The notes under the pieces were generated by a model that made no database searches, was not told the origin of the DNA, and saw nothing but the letters and a program-made list of their open reading frames with translations. A DNA stretch of 54,292 nucleotides from Haemophilus paraphrohaemolyticus (lineage in GTDB: Bacteria; Pseudomonadota; Gammaproteobacteria; Enterobacterales; Pasteurellaceae): NCBI RefSeq assembly GCF_002015045.1, contig NZ_MUXX01000001.1, positions 1 to 54,292 on the forward strand, given 5' to 3'. Made by a program: the position numbers and the translations under genes. How positions within the stretch are numbered: the stretch's first letter is position 1; each line of letters begins with the position of its first letter. Of the stretch, positions 1 through 7,466 are shown piece by piece.

Positions 1-11
1 TGTTATCAGGT

Positions 12-146
12 TGTACCCCCCTCTTTAGAAAAGAGGGAAGGAGGGAGATTTGATAACGATATTGAATTTCTCACGAGGTTGAAATTACTTCTGCCAAATC
101 TCCCCTACCCCTCTTTGCTAAAGAGGGGAACTGTAAGAGGGAAGTA
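12..146. repeat. Dispersed CT/GA-rich intergenic repeat, two copies
   Basis: Two short inverted-repeat units built around CCCTCTTT...AAAGAGGG lie in front of ychF. The second unit, from about position 96, begins with a 29-base stretch identical to the last 29 bases of the window. Related units occur near 17935-17970, 43016-43062 and 48485-48565. All are intergenic and can fold into hairpins. This looks like a dispersed non-coding repeat family (MITE-like or REP-like). Its mobility and function are unknown to me. Confidence 0.7.
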
Positions 147-165
147 TACTTATAAGGAACAAAAA

Positions 166-1257
166 ATGGGATTTAAATGTGGTATCGTGGGTTTACCAAA
201 CGTTGGTAAATCAACTCTTTTTAATGCATTAACCAAAGCAGGTATTGAAGCGGCAAACTATCCGTTCTGTACCATTGAACCCAATACAGGCGTGGTGCCA
301 ATGCCTGATCCACGTTTAGATGCATTAGCAGAAATCGTCAAACCTGAACGCGTATTACCTACCACAATGGAATTTGTGGACATCGCAGGCTTAGTAGCAG
401 GTGCGAGCAAAGGCGAGGGCTTGGGTAACAAATTCTTGGCAAACATTCGTGAAACGGATGCAATTGGCCACGTGGTGCGTTGTTTCGAGAACGATGACAT
501 CGTGCACGTTGCAGGCAAAATTGACCCGCTTGATGACATCGAAACCATCAACACCGAATTAGCGTTAGCCGATTTAGATAGCTGCGAACGTGCAATCCAA
601 CGTTTACAAAAACGTGCAAAAGGTGGTGATAAAGAAGCGAAATTCGAGCTTTCTGTAATGGAAAAAATCTTACCGGTGCTTGAAAACGCAGGAATGATTC
701 GCTCAGTCGATTTAGACAAAGACGAATTGTTGGCAATCAAAGGCTACAATTTCTTAACCTTAAAACCAACAATGTACATCGCCAACGTGAACGAAGATGG
801 TTTTGAAAATAATCCATACTTAGACAAAGTGCGTGAATTTGCGGCAAAAGAGGGGTCGGTGGTTGTGCCTGTGTGTGCAGCGATTGAAGCGGAAATTGCA
901 GAATTAGACGACGATGAAAAAACCGAATTCCTGCAAGACTTAGGTATTGAAGAACCTGGTTTGAACCGTGTCATCCATGCAGGCTATGCGTTGTTAAATC
1001 TGCAAACTTACTTCACCGCAGGCGTGAAAGAAGTGCGTGCATGGACGGTTTCTGGTGGAGCAACAGCCCCTAAAGCGGCTGCTGTTATTCACACCGATTT
1101 CGAAAAAGGCTTTATTCGTGCGGAAGTGATTGCTTACGATGATTTCATTCAATTCAAAGGCGAAAATGGTGCGAAAGATGCGGGTAAATGGCGTTTAGAA
1201 GGGAAAGATTACATCGTGCAAGATGGCGATGTGATGCACTTCCGCTTTAACGTGTAA
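166..1257 (+). CDS. ychF: Ribosome-binding ATPase YchF (Obg-like)
   Basis: This is a 363-residue YchF/OLA1-family P-loop NTPase. The G1 loop GLPNVGKS is at residues 9-16. The G4 position reads NVNE in place of NKxD, in keeping with the family's preference for ATP over GTP. A C-terminal TGS domain ends the protein (DFIQFKG...[18 protein letters not shown] region). YchF binds ribosomes and is linked to stress responses and translation. The ATG at 166 is chosen because AAGGA lies a few bases upstream and MGFKCGIVG is the usual family start; the frame stays open further 5', but only into the repeat. A hairpin terminator follows. Confidence 0.97.
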   Translation: MGFKCGIVGLPNVGKSTLFNALTKAGIEAANYPFCTIEPNTGVVPMPDPRLDALAEIVKPERVLPTTMEFVDIAGLVAGASKGEGLGNKFLANIRETDAIGHVVRCFENDDIVHVAGKIDPLDDIETINTELALADLDSCERAIQRLQKRAKGGDKEAKFELSVMEKILPVLENAGMIRSVDLDKDELLAIKGYNFLTLKPTMYIANVNEDGFENNPYLDKVREFAAKEGSVVVPVCAAIEAEIAELDDDEKTEFLQDLGIEEPGLNRVIHAGYALLNLQTYFTAGVKEVRAWTVSGGATAPKAAAVIHTDFEKGFIRAEVIAYDDFIQFKGENGAKDAGKWRLEGKDYIVQDGDVMHFRFNV

Positions 1258-1274
1258 TTGCAAAAAATCTAAGA

Positions 1275-1310
1275 AAAACAGCCGCTTGTAGCAATGCAAA
1301 CGGCTGTTTT
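1275..1310 (+). terminator. Terminator after ychF
   Basis: Inverted repeat AAAACAGCCG ... CGGCTGTTTT (10-bp stem) lies directly after the ychF stop. The 3' arm ends in a T-run, as in an intrinsic terminator. The loop carries part of an uptake-signal-like word (CCGCTTG). Confidence 0.75.
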
Positions 1311-1325
1311 ACATCATATAAAATG

Positions 1326-1390
1326 TAGGGTGGGATTTATCCCACCGTTAAACCTTAATATCATTAAATGGTGGGATAAATCCCATCCTA
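1326..1390. repeat. GGTGGGAT-type palindromic repeat before truD
   Basis: Two 21-base arms, nearly perfect inverted copies (TAGGGTGGGATTTATCCCAC... and ...GTGGGATAAATCCCATCCTA), flank an AT-rich 23-base centre. Each arm is itself partly palindromic, so the element can form a long cruciform or hairpin. The 3' arm ends about 10 bases before the truD ATG. Similar GGTGGGATTTATCCCACC elements are common in gammaproteobacterial intergenic DNA. I cannot classify it further. Confidence 0.7.
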
Positions 1391-1400
1391 TAGACAAAAA

Positions 1401-2414
1401 ATGAAACTCAATTATCTATTAGGCACACCACAACAAACAGGCAGATTAAAAGCTGAATTTGCAGATTTTATCGTGCGAGAAGAACTTGGCTATCCACTCG
1501 CAGGCGAAGGCGAATTTGTGGCTGTGAAAGTACGTAAAACCAATGCCAATACCCTTTTTGTAGGTGAACAGTTGGCAAAATTTGTAGGCATTTCCGCCAA
1601 AAATATGAGCTATGCGGGCTTGAAAGATCGCCACGCCGTGACAGAACAATGGTTTTGCCTCCATTTAGCAGGCAAAGAAACGCCTGATTTTTCTGCCTTT
1701 GAATGTGAAGGAGTAGAGATTTTAGAAGTGACTCGTCATAACCGTAAAATCCGCACAGGTGCATTGAAAGGCAACTATTTCGAGCTTTTACTACGCGATG
1801 TAGAAGAAACCGATGAACTCAAACAACGCTTGAATCAATTACAAGAGATCGGTTTCCCTAATTATTTTACCGAACAGCGTTTTGGGCGTGATGGACACAA
1901 TTTAACCCAAGCACAACGCTGGGCAAGCGGTGAAATTTCAGTAAAAGATCGCAAAAAACGCAGTTTTTACCTTTCCGCCGCTCGTTCGGAAGTGTTTAAT
2001 TTAGTGGTTTCGCAACGGATTGCCGATCAGCAAATGCAAACAGTGTTATTAGGCGATTATCTGCAATTGGCTGGCTCAAACAGCTTTTTTGAAGTGAAAG
2101 CGGAAGATTTAATGCGATCACAGCAACGTTTAGATGAAAAGGATGTCTTACTCACCGCACCACTGATTGGCGAAAATTCGCTCGAACAAAATGGCAATGA
2201 GTGTGAAAAAGCGATCGTTGCACAGCACAAAAATTTAATCAGCTTGATGAAAAAAGAGCGTATGAATGCCGCTCGCCGTGCGATGTTGTGTAAACCGCAA
2301 GATCTCCGTTGGCAGTTTGAACCTGAAGGATTACGTTTAACATTCTTTTTAAATTCAGGCAGTTACGCAACGGGATTGGTACGTGAGCTTATTACATTAA
2401 ACGAGGAAGAATAA
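1401..2414 (+). CDS. truD: tRNA pseudouridine(13) synthase TruD
   Basis: This 337-residue protein resembles TruD (349 in E. coli), which isomerises U13 of tRNA-Glu to pseudouridine. The family signature GLKDRHAV is at residues 73-80, with D76 the expected catalytic aspartate. The insertion (TRUD) domain follows in the middle. It sits 7 bases before surE, as in many gammaproteobacteria (truD-surE), so the two are probably cotranscribed. No clear purine-rich ribosome binding site is visible: the bases before the ATG are the end of a palindromic repeat followed by TAGACAAAAA. Confidence 0.96.
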   Translation: MKLNYLLGTPQQTGRLKAEFADFIVREELGYPLAGEGEFVAVKVRKTNANTLFVGEQLAKFVGISAKNMSYAGLKDRHAVTEQWFCLHLAGKETPDFSAFECEGVEILEVTRHNRKIRTGALKGNYFELLLRDVEETDELKQRLNQLQEIGFPNYFTEQRFGRDGHNLTQAQRWASGEISVKDRKKRSFYLSAARSEVFNLVVSQRIADQQMQTVLLGDYLQLAGSNSFFEVKAEDLMRSQQRLDEKDVLLTAPLIGENSLEQNGNECEKAIVAQHKNLISLMKKERMNAARRAMLCKPQDLRWQFEPEGLRLTFFLNSGSYATGLVRELITLNEEE

Positions 2415-2421
2415 GGACATT

Positions 2422-3198
2422 ATGAATATTTTAATGAGCAACGATGATGGCTTTCACGCAGAGGGCATTCAAACTCTCGCACGAATGTTGCGTGAAGCGG
2501 GTCATCGCGTCACCATTATTGCCCCAGATCGCAACCGTTCAGCGGCTTCTAGCTGCTTAACGCTCACGGAGCCGTTGCGTGTACAAAAATTTGACGAATT
2601 TAACTATGCAGTAACTTCGGGCACGCCTGCGGATTGCGTGCATTTAGCCTTAAATGGATTGTTACCCAACGATTTTGACTTGGTCATTTCGGGCATAAAT
2701 CACGGGGCGAATTTAGGCGATGATATTATCTATTCGGGTACAGTGGCAGCTGCGTTAGAGGGGCGTCATCTGCCTCTTCCTTGCTTGGCGGTCTCGCTTG
2801 TGGGTAAAAAAGGAGCGGATAAACATCACGGACATCTGTTCGGCTCAAACCATTTTGAAACCGCTTCGCATGTGGTGTTAGCACTTTTACCGAAACTCAA
2901 ACCAGAGATAATTACGCACCGTGAAATTTTAAATATCAACGTACCTGATCTACCGTATGAGGCACTTAAAGGTACAATGATTACCCGCCAAGGAAAGCGT
3001 TCACAAGCAGCGGAAATTGTGAAAACAGAAGATCCGCGTGGCAGCACAATTTACTGGCTTGGTGCAAATGGTACCGCCGTTGATGAGAGCGAAGGCACGG
3101 ATTTTTATGCCATCAATCAAGATTGCGTGTCGATTACTCCACTACAAGTGGATATGACCGCACATCATTCACTGACTGATTTACAAAAAATTCTCTAA
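2422..3198 (+). CDS. surE: 5'-nucleotidase SurE
   Basis: This is a 258-residue SurE-family survival protein, a metal-dependent nucleoside 5'-monophosphate phosphatase. The N-terminal [11 protein letters not shown] motif provides the metal-binding pair D8/D9, and SGTPADCVH and [11 protein letters not shown] are the other conserved SurE blocks. It begins 7 bases after truD. In E. coli the neighbours are pcm-nlpD-rpoS; here pcm and rpoS are absent, while the nlpD link remains through intervening small genes. Confidence 0.97.
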   Translation: MNILMSNDDGFHAEGIQTLARMLREAGHRVTIIAPDRNRSAASSCLTLTEPLRVQKFDEFNYAVTSGTPADCVHLALNGLLPNDFDLVISGINHGANLGDDIIYSGTVAAALEGRHLPLPCLAVSLVGKKGADKHHGHLFGSNHFETASHVVLALLPKLKPEIITHREILNINVPDLPYEALKGTMITRQGKRSQAAEIVKTEDPRGSTIYWLGANGTAVDESEGTDFYAINQDCVSITPLQVDMTAHHSLTDLQKIL

Positions 3199-3225
3199 CA
3201 AATCTTTTAAAGGCTAACAAATTTT

Positions 3226-3810
3226 ATGCAATTATTTGGTACAATCTACGACAAAACGATGGCGTGGTCGAAGCACACTTACGCGGCTTATTGGCTCAGC
3301 TTCGTGAGCTTTATTGAAGCGATTTTCTTCCCAATTCCGCCCGATGTGATGTTAATTCCCATGTCAATGGCAAAACCGCAAAATGCATTTAAATACGCGG
3401 TTTACACCACCGTAGCCTCCGTGCTTGGCGGAATTATTGGCTACTTTATTGGATTTTATGCGTTCGAGTGGGTGCAATCGTTAATCACAGATTGGGGAAT
3501 GCAAGCCAGTTTTGACCAAGCGAAGGCGTGGTTTGAAGTTTGGGGCGTAGCAGTGGTTTTCTTGGCAGGTTTCTCGCCCATTCCGTATAAAGTCTTCACG
3601 ATTTGTGCGGGGGTAATGCAAATGGCGTTCTTCCCGTTTATGATTACTGCCGCTTTTTCCCGCTTTGCTCGCTTTATTTTGGTGGCGAAGCTCTCCGCGT
3701 GGGGCGGTGAAAAATATGCGGATAAAATCCGTCGTTCGATCGAATTGATTGGCTGGGGTACAATTGCCTTGGCTGTAGTCGCTTATACTATTTATCAGTT
3801 AACTAAATAA
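3226..3810 (+). CDS. VTT-domain (DedA/YqaA-like) inner-membrane protein
   Basis: This is a 194-residue polytopic membrane protein with about four to five hydrophobic segments. The block FVSFIEAIFFPIPPDVMLIP and the later FLAGFSPIPYKVFTICAG match the VTT/SNARE-associated (DedA superfamily) pattern of an E-x-x-x-P-x-P re-entrant element followed by a G-x-x-P-x-x-R/K element. Members have been linked to lipid scrambling or export and to membrane homeostasis; the substrate of this one is not evident. It lies 27 bases after surE and 14 before the first lipoprotein gene, so it probably belongs to the same transcription unit. Confidence 0.85.
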   Translation: MQLFGTIYDKTMAWSKHTYAAYWLSFVSFIEAIFFPIPPDVMLIPMSMAKPQNAFKYAVYTTVASVLGGIIGYFIGFYAFEWVQSLITDWGMQASFDQAKAWFEVWGVAVVFLAGFSPIPYKVFTICAGVMQMAFFPFMITAAFSRFARFILVAKLSAWGGEKYADKIRRSIELIGWGTIALAVVAYTIYQLTK

Positions 3811-3824
3811 AACAGGATTCCAAT

Positions 3825-4316
3825 ATGAAAAAATCATTCCTTTTATTACCGCTTGTAGCGGCATTTGCATTAACGGCTTGTACTTCCAACAATTCAGCAG
3901 AAGTTAGCGAAAGTTCATCAGATACCCTGCCAAATGGTGGCACTTGGCAACCTGCAGATATTCAACCAACTTCAATGCCAAACGGAATGAACCAACCGAT
4001 TTCACAACCAAGCTACACACCAGCACCTGTAACGACAAAACCTGTAGCAACAGCGCCAAGCTATAACAATAACGCAAGTTACGGTTCATCAGACAACATC
4101 GGCAACTGTCAAGTGGTTCGCGATGCAGCAGGCACACCGATTTATGCTCAAATGACCAAAGGCTGCTACACGGATAGCACCATTACCGTTGGCTCGCAAG
4201 ATACGCTCTATTTCGTTTCTTTCCTTGCAGGTAAAACCCCAGCTGAGGTTGCCGCATTAAACAACATTAGTACGGCGACGAAATTAAAAGTGGGTCAAAC
4301 GCTACGAGTACGTTAA
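3825..4316 (+). CDS. LysM-type lipoprotein, short paralogue of NlpD
   Basis: This 163-residue protein has a lipoprotein signal ending LTAC (C19). A Pro/Thr/Asn-rich linker leads to a C-terminal LysM-like module of about 50 residues (DSTITVGSQDTLYFVSFLAG...ALNNISTATKLKVGQTLRVR). The block RDAAGTPIYAQMTKGCY aligns with RDANNAPIYSQIQKGFY in NlpD two genes downstream, and the linker motif WQPADIQP resembles WQAADIQP there. It lacks the NlpD peptidase-like domain. It may bind peptidoglycan in the periplasm. The two cysteines (about 95 and 114) that NlpD lacks could form a disulfide. Its role is unknown. Confidence 0.85.
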   Translation: MKKSFLLLPLVAAFALTACTSNNSAEVSESSSDTLPNGGTWQPADIQPTSMPNGMNQPISQPSYTPAPVTTKPVATAPSYNNNASYGSSDNIGNCQVVRDAAGTPIYAQMTKGCYTDSTITVGSQDTLYFVSFLAGKTPAEVAALNNISTATKLKVGQTLRVR

Positions 4317-4325
4317 TAGGATTTT

Positions 4326-4526
4326 ATGATGAAAAAAGTGATGTTATTTGCACTTTCTTGTGCATTCTTAACCGCTTGCAGTGCGGAAAAAGTGGCTGAT
4401 CCGAATGAATTATCACCAGGTTTAATGCAGCCTGTGGATGGCTCAGGCGCAACGAACGGCAGCTTTAGCTGGGGCGATTTTCAAACAGCGCCGATGCCTG
4501 ATGCGATGAAAGCGACAACAAAATAA
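4326..4526 (+). CDS. Small lipoprotein related to the NlpD N-terminus
   Basis: This 66-residue protein has a lipobox LTAC (C18 from the first of two adjacent start codons). The mature part is about 48 residues. The stretch LSPGLMQPVDGSGATNGSFS followed by a W-x-D-x-Q-x-x-x-M-P pattern matches the region right after the lipid anchor in the NlpD gene downstream (LSPGVMQPVAGTGASN, then WQAADIQPVNMP). It has no LysM or peptidase domain. It sits 9 bases after the preceding lipoprotein gene and about 30 before nlpD. It looks like a decapitated paralogue or domain donor within a lipoprotein cluster. Function is not known. Confidence 0.8.
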   Translation: MMKKVMLFALSCAFLTACSAEKVADPNELSPGLMQPVDGSGATNGSFSWGDFQTAPMPDAMKATTK

Positions 4527-4558
4527 ACATAAATAAGAATAAAGAAAAAGGATTGATA

Positions 4559-5788
4559 ATGAAAAAACGTTTTTTACTTTTGCCACTTACCGCAAGCATA
4601 TTGATCGCTTGTTCGTCTAATTCTCCAGCCCCAGTAGTCAATGCTTCTGGCAGCAGTGAGCTTTCGCCAGGGGTAATGCAACCTGTAGCTGGTACTGGTG
4701 CAAGTAATAATATGGGTTGGCAAGCGGCAGATATTCAACCTGTGAATATGCCAAGCACAATGAGTACCCCGACGGTTTCGACACCAAGCTATCAACCAGC
4801 AGCAGTGCAAAACCCTGTTATTACAGCACAGCCTGAGCAACCAAAAACAACCACAAAAGTGGTAAAAAAAACCAAAACGGTTGAGAAAAAAGTCGATCAA
4901 AACTTTGAGATTCCACGCGATGCGAACAATGCTCCCATTTACAGCCAGATCCAAAAAGGCTTTTATGACGGCTCAACTTATACCGTTCGCAAAGGTGATA
5001 CCATGTTCTTAATTGCTTATGTAGTCGGTAAAGATGTTAAAGAGATCGCGACACTTAACAATATGAGTGAGCCATATCAATTAACCGTTGGGCAAAAACT
5101 CAAAACAGGTAAAGCAAGTACGGAAACGGTGACTGTTGAAGAAACCGTAACCGTGCCAGTTCAACCAAAAGTGACCTACCAACAAGGGGCGAATGGCACA
5201 GTTTATTCCTCTGAAGGTGAAATTACAGGACCTGTAAAAGCAGGTGTAGGCTCTGCAAATACAGCTGTAAAACCGACTATTCAAGCTTCTGAAGGAAATG
5301 TTACTAGCTCTGCTCCTACTGTTGTAGCAACAACAGCAACAGTTGAACAACAAGCTCAGCCGCAAGTTAGAGCAACTACCGTAAACACACAAAACGCGGT
5401 GGCAGCACCAGCATCATCAATTAGATGGGTTTCACCAACTACAGGGCGTATTGTTCAAGGCTTTTCAAACTCTGAAGGTGGTAATAAAGGGATCGATATT
5501 GCAGGGCAAAAAGGGCAGGATGTTCGCTCAGCAGCGGATGGTAAAGTCGTTTATGCAGGTAACGCATTGGAAGGTTACGGTAACTTAATTATCATCAAAC
5601 ATAATGATGACTTCTTAAGTGCATATGCTCACAACGACCGCATCTTGGTGGATGAGCAAGATAATGTGAAAGCAGGTCAAAAAATCGCAACAATGGGGAG
5701 CACAGGCACAAGCTCAAACAAACTTCACTTTGAAATTCGTTACAAAGGGAAGTCTATCGACCCAACACGTTATTTGCCAAGACAGTAA
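4559..5788 (+). CDS. nlpD: NlpD/LppB lipoprotein, activator-type LytM protein
   Basis: This 409-residue outer-membrane lipoprotein has a lipobox ending C18, a Pro/Val/Thr-rich linker, one LysM domain (about 135-185) and a C-terminal M23/LytM domain (about 305-405). The catalytic motif is degenerate: the usual HxGxD reads NKGID and the usual HxH reads KLH. This loss of zinc-binding histidines is known in E. coli NlpD, which activates the amidase AmiC during cell separation but is not itself a hydrolase. The ATG at 4559 follows AAAGGATTGATA; an in-frame TTG lies 6 bases earlier. It is the third of three tandem related lipoprotein genes. Confidence 0.93.
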   Translation: MKKRFLLLPLTASILIACSSNSPAPVVNASGSSELSPGVMQPVAGTGASNNMGWQAADIQPVNMPSTMSTPTVSTPSYQPAAVQNPVITAQPEQPKTTTKVVKKTKTVEKKVDQNFEIPRDANNAPIYSQIQKGFYDGSTYTVRKGDTMFLIAYVVGKDVKEIATLNNMSEPYQLTVGQKLKTGKASTETVTVEETVTVPVQPKVTYQQGANGTVYSSEGEITGPVKAGVGSANTAVKPTIQASEGNVTSSAPTVVATTATVEQQAQPQVRATTVNTQNAVAAPASSIRWVSPTTGRIVQGFSNSEGGNKGIDIAGQKGQDVRSAADGKVVYAGNALEGYGNLIIIKHNDDFLSAYAHNDRILVDEQDNVKAGQKIATMGSTGTSSNKLHFEIRYKGKSIDPTRYLPRQ

Positions 5789-5806
5789 CAAAAAATTTTA
5801 TGAATA

Positions 5807-5834
5807 TGACCGCTTGCTCAAGCGGTCAATTTTT
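5807..5834 (+). terminator. Paired uptake-sequence hairpin terminator after nlpD
   Basis: TGACCGCTTG, a short loop and AAGCGGTCA form a strong stem followed by ATTTTTAT. The arms are inverted copies of the A. pleuropneumoniae-type uptake word AAGCGGTC. This arrangement, which doubles as an intrinsic terminator, recurs in this window. Confidence 0.8.
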
Positions 5835-5868
5835 ATCAACACTTTACTTAAAGGATAAAAGGTAAAAA

Positions 5869-6453
5869 ATGGATCATTCTCAAGTAATTCGTTGTGATTG
5901 GGTTGATAGTAGCGAAATTTACACTCACTACCACGATACCGAATGGGGGAAACCTGAATTTGACAGCCAAAAGCTATTTGAAAAGCTTTGCCTAGAAGGG
6001 CAACAAGCAGGACTTTCGTGGATCACTGTATTAAAGAAGCGGGAAAATTATCGCCAAGCCTTTTTCAACTTCGATCCGCATAAAATCGCTCAGATGCAAG
6101 CAGTAGATATTGATAAATTAATGGAAAATAGCGGTTTAATCCGCCATCGTAAAAAGCTTGAAGCAATTGTAAAAAATGCTCAAGCTTATATTGAGATGGA
6201 AGCGAGCGGAGAAGATTTCGGCCAATTTATCTGGTCATTTGTAGATGGAAAACCGCAAATTAACGATGTGCCAAATTCAGCGAGCATTCCCGCTAAAACC
6301 GCAACATCATTTGCAATGTCAAAAGCACTTAAGAAAAAAAGCTTTGTGTTTGTAGGAGAAACCATCTGCTATGCTTTTATGCAATCCATGGGATTAGTCG
6401 ATGATCATTTAAATGCGTGTTGGTGTAAATCTACTTCTTCTTGTCCAAGATAG
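5869..6453 (+). CDS. tag: DNA-3-methyladenine glycosylase I
   Basis: This 194-residue protein matches E. coli Tag (187). It excises 3-methyladenine from alkylated DNA in base excision repair. Conserved blocks are RCDWV...YHDTEWG, EGQQAGLSWITVLKKRENYR (with the catalytic-pocket Glu), SGLIRHRKKL and FVGETICYAFMQ. The zinc ligands appear as the Cys in IRCDW, a His in HYHDTEW, and a His and Cys in the C-terminal DDHLNACWC. It is a probable single-gene unit preceded by AAAGGATAAAAGGTAAAAA. Confidence 0.96.
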   Translation: MDHSQVIRCDWVDSSEIYTHYHDTEWGKPEFDSQKLFEKLCLEGQQAGLSWITVLKKRENYRQAFFNFDPHKIAQMQAVDIDKLMENSGLIRHRKKLEAIVKNAQAYIEMEASGEDFGQFIWSFVDGKPQINDVPNSASIPAKTATSFAMSKALKKKSFVFVGETICYAFMQSMGLVDDHLNACWCKSTSSCPR

Positions 6454-6497
6454 TAATAAAACGTAGTTTGGTAAAAAATTTAAAAAATTAACAGCTT

Positions 6498-6513
6498 CTT
6501 AACTTTTGCTTAA
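6498..6513 (+). promoter_or_regulatory. Probable QseB-binding direct repeat before ygiW-qseBC
   Basis: Exact CTTAA-N6-CTTAA (repeats at 6498-6502 and 6509-6513). This is the arrangement I recall for the QseB site upstream of ygiW-qseBC in Aggregatibacter actinomycetemcomitans. TTTAAT about 12 bases downstream (near 6525) could serve as the -10, which would place the repeats over the -35 region and suggest autoactivation by QseB. The sequence match is direct; regulation is inferred. Confidence 0.7.
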
Positions 6514-6582
6514 GATTTATTTGGTTTAATACACACATCAAAGCAATACTGCTTGAGAAAACAACTTAAAAAGGAAAACGTT

Positions 6583-6948
6583 ATGAAAAAATTCGCATTA
6601 GCAACTATCTTCGCTTTAGCAACTACTTCTGCAATCGCAGGATTTAACAGTAATAACACTCAAGGCGGCTTCCAACAAGCGGCACCTGCAGCAATCAGCG
6701 TAAAACAAGCTATGTCTGCAGCTGATAATTCAATGATTACCTTAGTGGGTAACATTACACAACAAATCGATGATGATGAGTTCTGGTTTACTGATGGTAC
6801 TGGTCAAATCAAAGTTGAAATCGAACGTCAGGTGTGGAACGGTTTAAACGTAGGTCCGAATGATAAAATTCGCATTTTTGGTAAACTAGATAACGAGATG
6901 TTTGATAGAGCAGAACTTGAAGTGTTACGCATCGAAAAAGCAAACTAA
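6583..6948 (+). CDS. ygiW: YgiW/YdeI-family periplasmic OB-fold protein, copy 1
   Basis: This 121-residue protein has a signal peptide (cleavage after TSAIAG or nearby) and a single BOF (bacterial OB-fold, DUF388) domain. Conserved blocks are VTLVGNI-type SMITLVGNITQQIDDDEFWF, TDGTGQIKVEIE and DKIRIFGKLDNEM. The family protects against envelope stress, and in relatives the gene heads the qseBC operon. The ATG at 6583 is used because AAGGAAAACGTT precedes it and a proper signal peptide begins there; the frame is open for ten more codons upstream. A second, closely similar copy follows 79 bases later. Confidence 0.9.
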   Translation: MKKFALATIFALATTSAIAGFNSNNTQGGFQQAAPAAISVKQAMSAADNSMITLVGNITQQIDDDEFWFTDGTGQIKVEIERQVWNGLNVGPNDKIRIFGKLDNEMFDRAELEVLRIEKAN

Positions 6949-6990
6949 TTTTATATAACCACTTATATTTTTAATCACTAAACCAAACAT

Positions 6991-7009
6991 GCCACCGTCT
7001 ATAGGTGGC
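6991..7009 (+). other. Hairpin between the two ygiW copies
   Basis: GCCACC-N7-GGTGGC can form a 6-bp all-strong stem in the mRNA between the two ygiW genes, ending about 9 bases before the AAAGGA ribosome binding site of copy 2. There is no T-run, so this is not a classical terminator. It could be an mRNA stabiliser, a processing site or a translational control element. Confidence 0.5.
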
Positions 7010-7027
7010 TAAACAAAGGAAAACATT

Positions 7028-7396
7028 ATGAAAAAATTCGCCTTAGCAACTATTTTAGCTTTATCTACCACTTCAGCTTTTGCTGGCTTTAATGGTAACA
7101 CGACACCAAATGGAGGCTTCCAATCAGGTACTCAATCAGCAATTAGCGTAAAACAAGCATTACAAGCTGCTGATAACTCAATGATTACCTTAGTGGGTAA
7201 CATCACACAACAAATCGATGACGATGAGTTCGTATTTACTGACGGAACAGCACAAATTAAAGTGGAAATTAAACGCCGTGCTTGGAATGGCTTAAATGTA
7301 GGTCCGAACGATAAAATCCGTATTAGCGGTAAATTAGACAACGAAGCTTTCGAGAAAGCTGAACTTGAAGTTTATCGTGTTGAAAAAGCAAAATAA
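7028..7396 (+). CDS. YgiW/YdeI-family periplasmic OB-fold protein, copy 2
   Basis: This 122-residue paralogue of the preceding gene has a signal peptide ending TSAFAG. Its BOF domain is nearly the same (SMITLVGNITQQIDDDEF identical in both copies, NGLNVGPNDKIRI identical). The copies differ mainly in the linker after the signal peptide and in charge (IERQVW against IKRRAW). Tandem duplication is the simplest explanation. It has its own ribosome binding site (AAAGGAAAACATT) and precedes qseB, from which a terminator-like hairpin separates it. Confidence 0.9.
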   Translation: MKKFALATILALSTTSAFAGFNGNTTPNGGFQSGTQSAISVKQALQAADNSMITLVGNITQQIDDDEFVFTDGTAQIKVEIKRRAWNGLNVGPNDKIRISGKLDNEAFEKAELEVYRVEKAK

Positions 7397-7410
7397 TTTA
7401 CTCAAAAAAT

Positions 7411-7441
7411 AGCGAGCTCAGCTCGCTGTTTTTGTTTTTTT
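7411..7441 (+). terminator. Terminator/attenuator between ygiW copy 2 and qseB
   Basis: AGCGAGC-TCA-GCTCGCT gives a perfect 7-bp stem followed by GTTTTTGTTTTTTT. It lies 26 bases before the qseB start and leaves no room for a full promoter after it. qseB is therefore probably transcribed by partial readthrough, or from a promoter inside ygiW. A partly attenuating hairpin has been described at this position in Aggregatibacter. Confidence 0.8.
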
Positions 7442-7466
7442 AACTATAAAAGAGCGGTCAATTTCT

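Noticed and set aside
258..740. 160-codon minus-strand frame inside ychF
   Set aside because: Shadow of a strongly conserved gene; no domain or promoter.
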